Assembly (NCBI GenBank): GCA_965198565.1
Contig: OZ240665.1
Location: 2,542,001 to 2,606,000, forward strand
Origin: LMUY01 sp965198565
Lineage (GTDB): Bacteria; Pseudomonadota; Alphaproteobacteria; Acetobacterales; Acetobacteraceae
Direction of reading: 5' to 3'
DNA length: 64,000 nt
Position 1 is the first letter of the stretch. Every line of letters starts with the position of its first letter. Position numbers and translations under genes: made by a program. Of the stretch, positions 28,750-39,541 are shown piece after piece. Below the pieces are notes generated by a model. That model worked only from the letters and a program-made list of their open reading frames with translations, was not told the origin of the DNA and did no database searches.

Positions 28750-29880
28750 CTACCCCGGGAGGAGCAGCGTCACGGCGGCTTGGGCGGCGATGCCCTCGCC
28801 GCGCCCGGTGAAGCCGAGCCGCTCGGTTGTGGTGGCCTTCACCGACACCCGCGACGGCGCCACGCCCAGCAAATCGGCCAGGCGCGCGACCATCGCCGGG
28901 GCGTGCGGAGTGATCTTGGGGCGCTCGCAGATCAGGGTCACGTCCGCATTGCTGAGCCGGCCGCCGCGGGCCTCGATGCGGCCCGCGGCGTGGCGCAGGA
29001 AGCGGGCGCTGTCGGCGTCCTTCCACGCAGCCTCGCTGGGGGGGAAATGGCGGCCGATATCGCCCTCCGCCAGCGCGCCATAGATCGCGTCGCACAAGGC
29101 GTGGATGCCGACATCGGCATCGGAATGGCCGGCCAGGCCCCAATCGTGCGGCACCGCGACGCCGCACAGCACCAAGGAGCGGCCATATTCGATGGCGTGG
29201 ACGTCGAAGCCGGTGCCCACGCGTGGCAGCAGGGCGGGGGCGAGGACGTTTTCGAGCCGCACGAGATCCTCTGGGGTGGTGAGCTTCACGTTGTGGTCGT
29301 CGCCGGGCACGATGGCGACGGAGTGGCCGGCCTGTTCCAGCAGGGCAGCGTCGTCGCTGGCGGCTTCGCCCCCGGTGGCATGCAGGGCGCGCAGCAGGTG
29401 GTAACGGAACGCCTGCGGGGTCTGCGCGCGATACAGCCCGTCATTGGCCACGGTGGCCACCAAGCGCCCGGATTGCACGCGCTTCAGCGTGTCGGACACG
29501 GGGAGCGCGGGGATGGCGCCGTCATGGCTGCGCAAGGCGGCCAGCAGGGCCGCGACCGTGCCGGGCGCCACGTAGGGCCGCGCGCCGTCGTGCACCAGCA
29601 CCAGGTCCGGCGCCTGCGAGACCAGCCCTTGCAGCCCGGCGGCGACACTCTGCTGCCGGCTCGGGCCGCCGGGCACCGCGGGCAGCACATCCAGCCCGGC
29701 GAGCGCTTCGGCGATCGGCTCGGCGTCCCCTACGGGCAGCAGCGCCGTCACATGCGGCAGCAGCGCCTCGGCGGCGTAGCGCAGCACCGGTTTGCCGAGC
29801 ACGGCGGCGAAGGCGGAAGGCAGGTCGCTCCCAGGCCAGCGGCCGGGCTCCGCGGCGAGCAAAATTGCGGCAACACGCAT
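28750..29880 (-). CDS. ispDF: Bifunctional IspD/IspF, MEP isoprenoid pathway
   Basis: Fusion of 4-diphosphocytidyl-2-C-methylerythritol synthase (IspD, about 1-220) with MECDP synthase (IspF, about 222-376), common in alphaproteobacteria. IspF is canonical: GTGFDVHAIEYGRSLVLCG with Asp/His metal ligands, AGHSDADVGIHALCDA, and KATTTERLGFTGRGEG. In IspD the VHDGARPYV, SDTLKR and NVKLTTPEDL regions are present, but the nucleotide loop usually read as GxGxRxGxxxPKQ is AAEPGRWPGSDLPSAF, lacking the Lys. The ATG at 29880 begins MRVAAILLAAE. Divergent from dusB. Confidence 0.95.
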   Translation of the reverse strand: MRVAAILLAAEPGRWPGSDLPSAFAAVLGKPVLRYAAEALLPHVTALLPVGDAEPIAEALAGLDVLPAVPGGPSRQQSVAAGLQGLVSQAPDLVLVHDGARPYVAPGTVAALLAALRSHDGAIPALPVSDTLKRVQSGRLVATVANDGLYRAQTPQAFRYHLLRALHATGGEAASDDAALLEQAGHSVAIVPGDDHNVKLTTPEDLVRLENVLAPALLPRVGTGFDVHAIEYGRSLVLCGVAVPHDWGLAGHSDADVGIHALCDAIYGALAEGDIGRHFPPSEAAWKDADSARFLRHAAGRIEARGGRLSNADVTLICERPKITPHAPAMVARLADLLGVAPSRVSVKATTTERLGFTGRGEGIAAQAAVTLLLPG

Positions 29881-29991
29881 GGAGCAGCATTGCGCCCCGG
29901 GCTCGCGGCTCGTCAACAGCAGCACCCGGCCGGCGCGGATTGCGCGTGCTGCGTGATTGCCATGTTATTCGGCGGCAGCTAGTTTGCCCAA

Positions 29992-31029
29992 ATGATAGGC
30001 AACGCCCTTCCGCCGATCACCCTGGGGTCCGGACCCCGTGCGGTGACCCTCGCCACGCCAGTAATTGTGGCGCCAATGTCGGGCGTCACCGACCTGCCGT
30101 TCCGCCGCCTGGCGAAGCGGTTGGGCGCGGGGATGGTCGTTTCGGAAATGATCGCCTCCTGGGCAATGCTGCGCGAAAACCAGGCGACCCTGCGGATGGC
30201 CAGCGTGGCGGGCGTCGGGCCGAACGCGATCCAATTGGCCGGCTGCGAGCCGGCCGCCATGGCGGAGGCGGCGCGCATCGCCGAGGGGCGCGGGGCGGAC
30301 CTGGTCGACATCAACTTCGGCTGCCCGGTGAAGAAGGTGGCGGTGGGCCAGAGCGCCGGGTCGGCCCTGATGCGCGACGAGCTGGGCGCCGCCCGCATCC
30401 TGGAGGCCACGGTGCGCGCCGTGCCGGTCCCGGTCACGCTGAAGATGCGCATGGGTTGGGACCACGCCCACCTGAACGCGCCGCGGCTGGCGCAAATCGC
30501 CGAGGCGGCGGGAATCGCGATGGTGACGGTGCATGGCCGCACCCGGCAGCAGTTCTACACCGGCGAAGCGGACTGGGATTTCATCGCCCAGGTGAAGGCG
30601 GCGGTGACCATCCCGGTGATCGCCAACGGCGACATCACGACGCCCGAGCACGCCACCGAGGCCTTGCAGCGATCGGGCGCGGACGGGGTGATGGTGGGGC
30701 GCGGCTGCTACGGGCGGCCGTGGTTCCCGGCGCAGGTGGCAACGCACTTGCGCGGGGGCATGCCGGTGGAGCTGCCGCTGCGCACGCAAAAGGCAATCAT
30801 GCTCGAGCATTACGCGGCGATGCTCAGCCATTTCGGCACGCAGCCGGGCCTGCGGCTCGGGCGCAAGCACGTCGCCTGGTATTCCCGCGGCCTGCCCGGT
30901 TCGGCGGAGTTCCGTGCTGCCATCATGCGGCTGGACGACGTGCCCGGCGTGCTGCGGCTGATCGACGGCTTCTACGACCCGCTGATCGACGCGGCTGAGA
31001 TGGCCGGCAACCAAGCGATCGCGGCATGA
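29992..31029 (+). CDS. dusB: tRNA-dihydrouridine synthase
   Basis: FMN enzyme that reduces uridines in tRNA, 345 residues. Family landmarks: APMSGVTDLPFRRLAKRLGA, INFGCPVKKVA with the catalytic Cys, KMRMGWDHAHLNAP, TVHGRTRQQFYTGEADW, and GDITTPEHA with MVGRGCYGRPW for the flavin phosphate. The ATG at 29992 follows the divergent ispDF promoter region. It overlaps ntrB by four bases (ATGA), the classical dusB-ntrB arrangement of alphaproteobacteria. Confidence 0.96.
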   Translation: MIGNALPPITLGSGPRAVTLATPVIVAPMSGVTDLPFRRLAKRLGAGMVVSEMIASWAMLRENQATLRMASVAGVGPNAIQLAGCEPAAMAEAARIAEGRGADLVDINFGCPVKKVAVGQSAGSALMRDELGAARILEATVRAVPVPVTLKMRMGWDHAHLNAPRLAQIAEAAGIAMVTVHGRTRQQFYTGEADWDFIAQVKAAVTIPVIANGDITTPEHATEALQRSGADGVMVGRGCYGRPWFPAQVATHLRGGMPVELPLRTQKAIMLEHYAAMLSHFGTQPGLRLGRKHVAWYSRGLPGSAEFRAAIMRLDDVPGVLRLIDGFYDPLIDAAEMAGNQAIAA

Positions 31030-32165
31030 GCCTTGCCGCTGCCGGCGCGCTGAAGCTGGCGGAGAAGCTGCGCCCCCGTGCGCGAGCAGTCGATGCCTCC
31101 GCTATGCTCGGCGCGCTCCCGGTCCCGGTGATCCTGCTGGATGCCGAGGACCGGTTCCGCTTCGTCAATCATGCGGCGGAGCAGTTCCTAGGCCTGTCGG
31201 TGCAGCAACTCAGCCACATGCGCTTGTCCGATCTGCTGCCGAGCGACAACCCGCTATTCGCCATCGTGGCGCAGGTGCGGCAGACCGGGGCCACCATTGC
31301 CGACCACGACCTGGCGCTGGAAAGCCCACGGCTGCACAAGCAGGCGGTGGCGATCCAGGCGACGCCGCTGAGCGAGGAACCCGGCAGCGTGCTGGTCTCG
31401 ATGCTGGACGCCTCCGCCGCCCGCGCGCTGGACCGGCAGACGGTGTTCCGCTCGGCGGCGCGCTCGGTGAGCGGGATGGCCGCGATGCTGGCGCATGAGG
31501 TGAAGAACCCGCTGTCGGGCATCCGCGGCGCCGCCCAGTTGCTCGAGAGCAGCGTGGGCGAGAGCGACCGCGAATTGGCCGTGCTGATCCGTGACGAGGC
31601 GGACCGCATCCGCGATCTAGTCGAGCGCATGGAGGTGTTCGACGACCGGCCGATCGAGCGCCGGGCAGTGAACATCCATCGCGTGCTGGAGCATGTGCGG
31701 CGGCTGGCGCAGAGCGGGTTTGCGGCGCATCTGCGCTTTGGCGAGTCGTACGACCCGTCCTTGCCGCCGGTCTATGGCAATCGCGACCAGTTGGTGCAGG
31801 TGCTGCTGAACCTGGTGAAGAACGCGGCGGAGGCGATCACGGTGGCCGACATGGCGGGCGAGATCACCCTCAGCACCGCCTATCGCCACGGGGTTCGCCT
31901 GCTGGTGCCGGGCTCGACGCAGCGCGTGCATCTGCCGCTGGTGGTGACGGTGCGGGACAACGGGCCCGGCATCGGCGAGGACATCCGGCCGCATTTGTTC
32001 AAGCCGTTCGTGACCACCAAGCCGGCGGGGACGGGGCTTGGGCTGGCCTTGGTGGCCAAGATCGTGGCCGATCATGGCGGGCTGATCGAGGTGGACAGCC
32101 GGCCGGGGCGGACCGAGTTCAAGCTGCACCTGCCGGTGATCACCGAGGAGCAGGAGGAGGGGTGA
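31026..32165 (+). CDS. ntrB: Nitrogen regulation sensor kinase NtrB
   Basis: Cytoplasmic kinase/phosphatase that controls NtrC in response to nitrogen status through PII. 379 residues: PAS domain (about 30-100), HisKA with AMLAHEVKNPLSGIRGA (His near 157), and HATPase with NLVKNAAEAI, DNGPGIGEDI and GTGLGLALVAKI. No membrane segment. Overlaps dusB at its start. Unusually it is separated from ntrC by 168 bases containing an inverted pair of palindromic repeats rather than directly abutting it. Confidence 0.96.
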   Translation: MSLAAAGALKLAEKLRPRARAVDASAMLGALPVPVILLDAEDRFRFVNHAAEQFLGLSVQQLSHMRLSDLLPSDNPLFAIVAQVRQTGATIADHDLALESPRLHKQAVAIQATPLSEEPGSVLVSMLDASAARALDRQTVFRSAARSVSGMAAMLAHEVKNPLSGIRGAAQLLESSVGESDRELAVLIRDEADRIRDLVERMEVFDDRPIERRAVNIHRVLEHVRRLAQSGFAAHLRFGESYDPSLPPVYGNRDQLVQVLLNLVKNAAEAITVADMAGEITLSTAYRHGVRLLVPGSTQRVHLPLVVTVRDNGPGIGEDIRPHLFKPFVTTKPAGTGLGLALVAKIVADHGGLIEVDSRPGRTEFKLHLPVITEEQEEG

Positions 32166-32190
32166 GGACTGCCTCTCCCGACTCTCATTC

Positions 32191-32230
32191 TCCCTCTCCC
32201 GTTCTTCACGGGAGAGGGTAGGGGTGAGGG
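32191..32230 (+). repeat. Palindromic repeat copy between ntrB and ntrC, left
   Basis: TCCCTCTCCC - GTTCTTCAC - GGGAGAGGG with GGGGTGAGGG tail. Confidence 0.85.
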
Positions 32231-32270
32231 CGTCTTGGGCGCCGCACTACCCGGTTTGGCGACTTTCGCA

Positions 32271-32308
32271 CCCTCACCCCGGCCATCTCCCGCCCGCGGG
32301 AGAGGGAG
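32271..32308 (-). repeat. Palindromic repeat copy between ntrB and ntrC, right
   Basis: CCCTCACCCC tail then a variant CCATCTCCC - GCCCGC - GGGAGAGGG. Together with the copy at 32191 it could fold into a longer structure in the ntrBC message. Confidence 0.8.
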
Positions 32309-32333
32309 ATAGCGGTTTCTGTTTGGAGTTTGC

Positions 32334-33782
<1,449 letters not shown>

Positions 33783-33785
33783 ACC

Positions 33786-36041
33786 ATGGACGGCGCCCCG
33801 CATCGCCTGGCCGAGGCCATCCCGGACGTGGTGCAGGACCCGGCGCCGCCGCCCCCGGTCCGGCGCGGCTGGCTGGGCCGCGCCATGGACATCCTGCTTG
33901 GCAAGGGCGTGACCTTGCTGCTCGCAGCCGTCGCGCTGACTTTGGCCATCGCCACCTTCGTGCTGCTGTCGGGCGGCGCGCCGATCACGCTGCGGCCGAA
34001 CCTGTCCTTCGTCGCCATCCTGGCCAGCACGGCGGTGCTGCTGCTGCTGTTCGCGGTGCTGGCGGGCAGGCTCACGCGCGTGTGGGTGGAGCGGCGGCGC
34101 GGGTCCGCCGGGTCGCGCATGCATGTGCGCCTGGTGCTGCTGTTCGGCGTGGTGGCGGTGACGCCGGCGATCGTGACCGCCGTGTTCGCCGCGGCGTTCT
34201 TCAATCTCGGTATCCAGTCCTGGTTCAACGACCGCATCCGCAGCGCGCTGGATGCGAGCCTGGCCTCGGCGCAGACCTCGCTCGAGGAACACCGCAACAA
34301 TATCAAGGCCGACGCCCTGGGCGTGGCGATCGCGCTCAACCGGGCGGGGGCGTTCCTGACCAGCCAGCCGAACCTGATGCAGCAGGTGCTGGACCAGGAG
34401 ACCATCTTCCACGACCTCATCCAGGCGGTGATCTACGACCCCTACACGCATGAGATCATTCTCTCTTCGGGCGTGTTGAGCGGCAATTTCGTCGAGCTGC
34501 CGACCGATGCCGAGATCGAGCCGGCGCGGCGTGGCGACGTGGCGGTGATCGGCGGCGGCAACGACAACCATGTCCGCGCGGTGGTGAAACTCGGCTCCAC
34601 CCCCGAGCTGATGCTGATGATCGACCGTCCGGTGGACACGCAGATCATCGCCGCGGTGAACCGTACCGAGCGGTTGGTGAGCGAGTACCACCAGCTCGAC
34701 GCCAACCGCTCCAAGCTGCAGGTCACCTTCGTGGTGATCTTCGCGCTGGTGGCGCTGCTGGTGCTGTTCGCGGCCATCCTCACCGGGCTGGTGCTGGCCA
34801 ACCAGATCGCCCGCCCGATCGGCCGGCTGATCCAGGCGGCGGAGCGGGTGCGCGCGGGCGACCTGGGCGTGCGGGTGCCGGAGATCGCCAGCGAGGACGA
34901 GGTCGCCGGCCTGTCGCGCGCGTTCAACCGCATGACGGGGCAGTTGGCCGCCCAACGCACCGAGCTGATGGAGGCGTACGGCCAGATCGACGAGCGCCGC
35001 CGCTTCACCGAGACGGTGCTGGCGGGCGTCTCCGCCGGGGTGATCGGGCTCGACCGCCAGGGGCGGGTGGACCTGCCGAACCGCGCCGCCTCCGAGCTGA
35101 TGGGCCATGACCTGTTGACGTCGGTGGGCCTGCCGCTCGAGGAGGTGGTGGGCGAGTTCGCACCGCTGCTGGCCGAGGCACGCGACGCGCCGGAGCGCCC
35201 GCGCACCGCCGAAGTGCAGATCGGGCCGCCGTCCAACCGCCGCACCCTGCTGGTGCGCATCGTCAGCGAGATGATGGGCGAGGCGGCGCGCGGCTTCGTG
35301 GTCACCTTCGACGACGTGACCGAGTTGGTCGCCGCCCAGCGCAAGGCCGCCTGGTCGGACGTGGCCCGGCGCATCGCCCACGAGATCAAGAACCCGCTCA
35401 CCCCGATCCAACTCGCCGCCGAGCGGCTGAAGCGGCGGTTCACCAAGGAGATCACCTCCGACCCCACCACCTTCGCCCAGTGCGCCGACACCATCGTGCG
35501 CCATGTCGGCGACATCGGGCGCATGGTGGACGAGTTCAGCGCCTTCGCCCGCATGCCGCAGCCGGTGATCAAGCCGGAGGATGTGGGCCGCATCGCGCGC
35601 GAGGCGCTGGTGCTGCAGCGGCAGGCGCATCCCGAGATCGCCTGGACCACGCATTTGCCCGAGCGCGGCCCGGTGGCGCCGTGCGACCGGCGGCTGGTGA
35701 GCCAGGCGTTGACCAACCTGCTGATGAACGCGGCCGATGCCACGGCGATGCGCACGCGGGGCGAGGGCGAGCCGGCCGGGGCGATCGAGGTGTCGATCGA
35801 AATAGCTGACCAAATTGTAATACTTGCCGTTTCAGACGATGGCGTGGGGCTGCCGGCGGAAGATCGCGATCGATTGACCGAGCCATACGTCACTCACAAG
35901 CCCAAAGGCACCGGTCTCGGCCTCGCCATCGTCAAGAAGATCATGGAAGATCACGGCGGCCGGCTTGCGCTGGACGACCGGGTGGCGGCGCCCGGCGCGG
36001 TGGCCAGGCTGATCCTCCCAGCGCCGGCTGGCGTGGCATAA
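33786..36041 (+). CDS. ntrY: Membrane sensor kinase NtrY
   Basis: 751 residues. Several membrane segments lie in the first 145 residues and one near 315-335, enclosing a periplasmic sensor region. HAMP (LIQAAERVRAGDLGVRV), PAS (from about 410), HisKA with RRIAHEIKNPLTPIQLAAERL (His near 532), HATPase with NLLMNAADAT, VSDDGVGLPAEDRD and GTGLGLAIVKKI follow. Partner of NtrX in alphaproteobacterial nitrogen and redox control. Lies three bases after ntrC and 19 bases before ntrX, so one operon. Confidence 0.96.
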   Translation: MDGAPHRLAEAIPDVVQDPAPPPPVRRGWLGRAMDILLGKGVTLLLAAVALTLAIATFVLLSGGAPITLRPNLSFVAILASTAVLLLLFAVLAGRLTRVWVERRRGSAGSRMHVRLVLLFGVVAVTPAIVTAVFAAAFFNLGIQSWFNDRIRSALDASLASAQTSLEEHRNNIKADALGVAIALNRAGAFLTSQPNLMQQVLDQETIFHDLIQAVIYDPYTHEIILSSGVLSGNFVELPTDAEIEPARRGDVAVIGGGNDNHVRAVVKLGSTPELMLMIDRPVDTQIIAAVNRTERLVSEYHQLDANRSKLQVTFVVIFALVALLVLFAAILTGLVLANQIARPIGRLIQAAERVRAGDLGVRVPEIASEDEVAGLSRAFNRMTGQLAAQRTELMEAYGQIDERRRFTETVLAGVSAGVIGLDRQGRVDLPNRAASELMGHDLLTSVGLPLEEVVGEFAPLLAEARDAPERPRTAEVQIGPPSNRRTLLVRIVSEMMGEAARGFVVTFDDVTELVAAQRKAAWSDVARRIAHEIKNPLTPIQLAAERLKRRFTKEITSDPTTFAQCADTIVRHVGDIGRMVDEFSAFARMPQPVIKPEDVGRIAREALVLQRQAHPEIAWTTHLPERGPVAPCDRRLVSQALTNLLMNAADATAMRTRGEGEPAGAIEVSIEIADQIVILAVSDDGVGLPAEDRDRLTEPYVTHKPKGTGLGLAIVKKIMEDHGGRLALDDRVAAPGAVARLILPAPAGVA

Positions 36042-36060
36042 ACCGCATAAAGACCCTTGT

Positions 36061-37452
36061 ATGGCCCAAGAGATTCTGATCGTGGACGACGAGCCGGATA
36101 TCCGGCTGCTGATTGATGGCATCCTCCGGGACGAAGGCTACGACACCAGGCAGGCGGGGGATTCCGAATCCGCCCTGGCGGCGTTCCGGGCGCGGCGGCC
36201 CGGCCTGGTGATCCTGGACGTGTGGCTGCAGAACTCCCGCCTCGACGGCCTCGGCATCCTGCATGCGATCCATACCGAGGAGCCGCAGATCCCGGTCGTG
36301 ATGATCTCGGGCCACGGCACGATCGAGATGGCGGTGACCGCGATCCAGCAGGGCGCCTACGACTTCCTGGAGAAGCCGTTCCAGTCCGACCGCCTGCTGC
36401 TGCAGACGCGCCGGGCGCTCGAGGCGGCGCGGCTGGCGCGGGAGAACGCCGAGCTGCGGCTGCGCATCGGGGCGGAGACGACGCTGACCGGCGACAGCAG
36501 CGCCATCGGCACCCTGCGCGCCGGGGTGGACCGGGTGGCGCCGACGGGCTCGCGCGTGTTGATCCATGGTCCCGCCGGGGCGGGCAAGGAAGTGGCGGCG
36601 CGGATGGTGCATGCCCGCTCCCGCCGGGCCGACGGGCCGTTTATCGTGCTGAACTGCGCGACCTTGGCGCCGGGCCGGTTCGAGGAGGAGCTGTTCGGGG
36701 TCGAAGCGGGCTCCGACCCGATGGCGGTGCCGCGGCGCGCCGGGGTGCTCGAGCGCGCCCATGGCGGCACGTTGCTGCTGGACGAAGTGTCCGACATGCC
36801 GCTCGAGACCCAGGGCAAGATCGTGCGCGCGCTGCAAGACCAGACCTTCGAGCGGGTCGGCGGGTCGAGCCGGGTCAAGGTGGACGTGCGGGTGCTGGCG
36901 ATCACCAACCGCGACCTGCAGGCGGAGATCGGGTCCGGGCGGTTCCGCGAGGACCTGTATTACCGGCTGGCGGTGGTGCCGCTGCGCATGCCGAGCCTGC
37001 GCGAGCGGCGGGAGGACATCCCCGACCTGGCGCGGCACTTCATGACCCGGGCGGCCGAGAACAGCGGCATCCCGACGCGCGAGCTATCGGCCGACGCGTT
37101 GGCGGCGCTGCAGGCCTATGACTGGCCCGGCAATGTGCGCCAGCTCCGCAACCTGATGGATTGGCTGCTGATCATGGCGCCGGGCGGCGCGGGCGACGCC
37201 ATTCGCGCCGACATGCTGCCGCCCGAGATCGGCCAGGGCGCGCCGGCGCTGCTGAACTTCGACCCCACGGCGGATATCATGGCGCTGCCGCTGCGCGAGG
37301 CGCGCGACCTGTTCGAGACGCAGTATCTACAGGCCCAATTGGTTCGCTTCGGCGGCAATATCAGCCGGACCGCCGGGTTCGTGGGCATGGAACGCAGCGC
37401 GCTGCACCGCAAGCTGAAGCAGCTCGGGGTGAACTCGGACGACAAGGGCTGA
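36061..37452 (+). CDS. ntrX: Response regulator NtrX
   Basis: 463 residues. Receiver with Asp in LVILDVWLQNSRLDGL, AAA+ domain with Walker A GPAGAGKEVAARMVH and Walker B GGTLLLDEVSDMP, C-terminal HTH (NISRTAGFVGMERSALHRKL). The GAFTGA loop that contacts sigma54 is missing; ELFGVEAGSDPMAVPRRAG occupies its place, as described for alphaproteobacterial NtrX, so it probably does not act as a classical sigma54 activator. The hfq gene often found downstream is not here. Confidence 0.95.
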   Translation: MAQEILIVDDEPDIRLLIDGILRDEGYDTRQAGDSESALAAFRARRPGLVILDVWLQNSRLDGLGILHAIHTEEPQIPVVMISGHGTIEMAVTAIQQGAYDFLEKPFQSDRLLLQTRRALEAARLARENAELRLRIGAETTLTGDSSAIGTLRAGVDRVAPTGSRVLIHGPAGAGKEVAARMVHARSRRADGPFIVLNCATLAPGRFEEELFGVEAGSDPMAVPRRAGVLERAHGGTLLLDEVSDMPLETQGKIVRALQDQTFERVGGSSRVKVDVRVLAITNRDLQAEIGSGRFREDLYYRLAVVPLRMPSLRERREDIPDLARHFMTRAAENSGIPTRELSADALAALQAYDWPGNVRQLRNLMDWLLIMAPGGAGDAIRADMLPPEIGQGAPALLNFDPTADIMALPLREARDLFETQYLQAQLVRFGGNISRTAGFVGMERSALHRKLKQLGVNSDDKG

Positions 37453-37506
37453 TCGAGCGTGCGGCGGGTGATGGGTGGCGCTGCGCGTACCCATCCGGTG
37501 GGTTAT

Positions 37507-37545
37507 CTCCCTCTCCCTCTGGGAGAGGGTTGGGGTGAGGGTGCG
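37507..37545 (+). repeat. Palindromic repeat copy between convergent ntrX and the DUF6489 gene
   Basis: CTCCCTCTCCC - TCTG - GGAGAGGG with GGGGTGAGGGTGCGAGG. Sits between two 3' ends. Confidence 0.85.
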
Positions 37546-37552
37546 AGGCCGG

Positions 37553-37789
37553 CTACTTCGACCCGCCCGACATGATGCGCGTGAAGATGTCCTGCATCTG
37601 AACCGACATCTGCGGCAAGGTGGTGAACCACAGCTTCAGCACCGACTCGGGCGAAAACCCGTCCGTGGCGCGGATTGCCTGTTGCTCCAGGCTCGCCATC
37701 ACCGCCGCCTGCATCGGCCTCACGTCCGGCAGGCCCATGAAGCTGCGCGCTTCTTCCGGCGTGCAGTCGATTTCGATGGTGACTTTCAC
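37553..37789 (-). CDS. DUF6489 family protein
   Basis: 78 residues starting at GTG 37789 (MKVTIEIDCTPEEARSFMG), the family's characteristic opening; upstream in-frame codons lack homology. Members are small soluble proteins of alphaproteobacteria, similar in part to phasin-like helical proteins, of unknown function. GGGA lies upstream of the start. Convergent with ntrX. Confidence 0.85.
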   Translation of the reverse strand: MKVTIEIDCTPEEARSFMGLPDVRPMQAAVMASLEQQAIRATDGFSPESVLKLWFTTLPQMSVQMQDIFTRIMSGGSK

Positions 37790-37917
37790 GTGTGGCGTCC
37801 CTGCCGTGGTGCGTCCCCATTTGAGACCTTCCACCCGAGCGAGGGAAGCGCGGGCAGCGTTTTTGTGTCCTTGACACTCTGCCGTTACATGCTGCGTGCA
37901 GGGGGCAGGGCACGGGT

Positions 37918-39516
37918 ATGGCGTTGGAGGGCAATGTCGAGCAGGTGAGCCGGGAGGGTCTGCGGGGCTGGGTGCGTGACGCGGCGGCGCCGGACAAGCC
38001 GGTCAGCCTGCTGGTGAGCGTCGAGGGCCAGTTCACCCTGCGCGTGCTGGCCAATGCCTACCGGCTAGACCTCGAGCGGGCCGGCCTCGGCATCGGACGG
38101 CACGGGTTCACCGCGGCGTTCGACGGGTTGTCCCCGTTCCAGGCCCACGTGGTGCAGGTGCGGCGGGAGGAGGATGGCGAGCCGATCCCCGGCTCCCCCG
38201 TCACCATCCCGGCCCGCCCCCAATTCGACGGCGAGGTGCAGGATTACCTCGCCGCGATGTTGGCCGACGCGGACAGCGACGAGGAATTGGCCGCCCGGGC
38301 GAGCTTTCTCGCCCACCAGGCCGACCGGTTGCTCCAGCTCCGGGCCGAGCGGCGGGTGGCGCCGGCGCTGCACCAATTCCGCGCGCGCTGGTCGGGGCGG
38401 GAGGCGGCGGAGCAGCCTGTGGCGCCCCGCGCGTTGGTGATCGACGACCGGATGCCTGATCCCGGACGGGACGCCGGGTCGAACGCGCTGTTGTCGCACA
38501 TGCGCTCGCTGCAGCGGCTTGGCTTCGAGGTTAGCTTCGCGCCGGCCGATACCAAGGGCGGCGCCGGGGCGCAGGCGCTCACGGCGGACGGGATCGCGCC
38601 GTATAGCGCGCCCTGGAGTGGCTCGGTGGAGGAGGTGCTGCGGCGGGAGGCGGGCGGGTTCTCGCTGGTGTATCTGCACCGGGTCAGCAACACGCGCTAC
38701 CTGCCGCTGATCCGCCATTACCAGCCGCGCGCTCGGCTGGTGTATTGCGTGGCCGACCTGCACCATGTGCGTTTCGCTCGCCAGGCGGAGGTGGAGCAGC
38801 GCCCCGAGCTGACCCATTACAGCCAGCAACTGCGCACCGCCGAACTCTCCGCCGCCACCCTGGTGGACGCGGTGATCACCCATTCCAGCTACGAGGCCGC
38901 GCTGCTGCGGCGGGAGGCGCCCAAGGCGCGCGTGCATCTGGTGCCCTGGGCGGTGGCGGCAAACCCGGTGCAGGCGCCGTTTGCCGAGCGGCGAGGCTTC
39001 GCCTTCGTCGGCAGCTTTGGCCACGCGCCGAACCTGGATGCGGCCTGGTGGCTGCTGCAGGACATCCTGCCGCTGCTTCGGCTCCGCGCCCCCGGACTGG
39101 AATGCCTGATGGCGGGCAGCGAGATGCCGGACAGCTTGCGCGCTGCCGAGCGGCCCGGCGTGCGCATGCTGGGCCATGTGGCCGATCTTGGCAGCCTGCT
39201 CGGGCAGGTGCGGCTGACGGTGGCGCCGCTCACGTTCGGCGCCGGGGCAAAGGGCAAGCTGCTGGACAGCCTGGCGGCCGGATTGCCCTGCGCCTGCACC
39301 CACGTGGCGGCCGAGGGATTGGACCTGCCGGAGACGCTGCACGCCACCATCGCCGACTCGCCGCAGACCCTGGTCGACGTCATTCTCCGGCTGCATGATG
39401 ATGCCGAATTCAACGCCCGATGCGCGTCGGCGGGATTGTCGCTGATTGCAGCCCAGTGGTCGCAGGCGCGGCTGGATGCGTCGATGCGCGCGGTGGTGCA
39501 GCCGGGAGCGGGCTGA
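37918..39516 (+). CDS. Glycosyltransferase, GT4-like
   Basis: 532 residues. The N-terminal 100 residues (GLRGWVRD, VLANAYRLDLERAGLGIG, RHGFTAAF) form a separate domain seen in other alphaproteobacterial polysaccharide proteins. Residues from about 170 on form a GT-B fold: RALVIDDRMPDPGRDAGSN, THSSYEAALLRRE, and the donor-binding region FVGSFGHAPNLDAAWWL, APLTFGAGAKGKLLDSLAAG. Donor and acceptor unknown. Cytoplasmic. ATG at 37918 has a GGGGGCAGGG upstream. It stands alone rather than in a polysaccharide cluster. Confidence 0.85.
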   Translation: MALEGNVEQVSREGLRGWVRDAAAPDKPVSLLVSVEGQFTLRVLANAYRLDLERAGLGIGRHGFTAAFDGLSPFQAHVVQVRREEDGEPIPGSPVTIPARPQFDGEVQDYLAAMLADADSDEELAARASFLAHQADRLLQLRAERRVAPALHQFRARWSGREAAEQPVAPRALVIDDRMPDPGRDAGSNALLSHMRSLQRLGFEVSFAPADTKGGAGAQALTADGIAPYSAPWSGSVEEVLRREAGGFSLVYLHRVSNTRYLPLIRHYQPRARLVYCVADLHHVRFARQAEVEQRPELTHYSQQLRTAELSAATLVDAVITHSSYEAALLRREAPKARVHLVPWAVAANPVQAPFAERRGFAFVGSFGHAPNLDAAWWLLQDILPLLRLRAPGLECLMAGSEMPDSLRAAERPGVRMLGHVADLGSLLGQVRLTVAPLTFGAGAKGKLLDSLAAGLPCACTHVAAEGLDLPETLHATIADSPQTLVDVILRLHDDAEFNARCASAGLSLIAAQWSQARLDASMRAVVQPGAG

Positions 39517-39541
39517 GGCGGCAGTGGGGGAGAATGGGATT

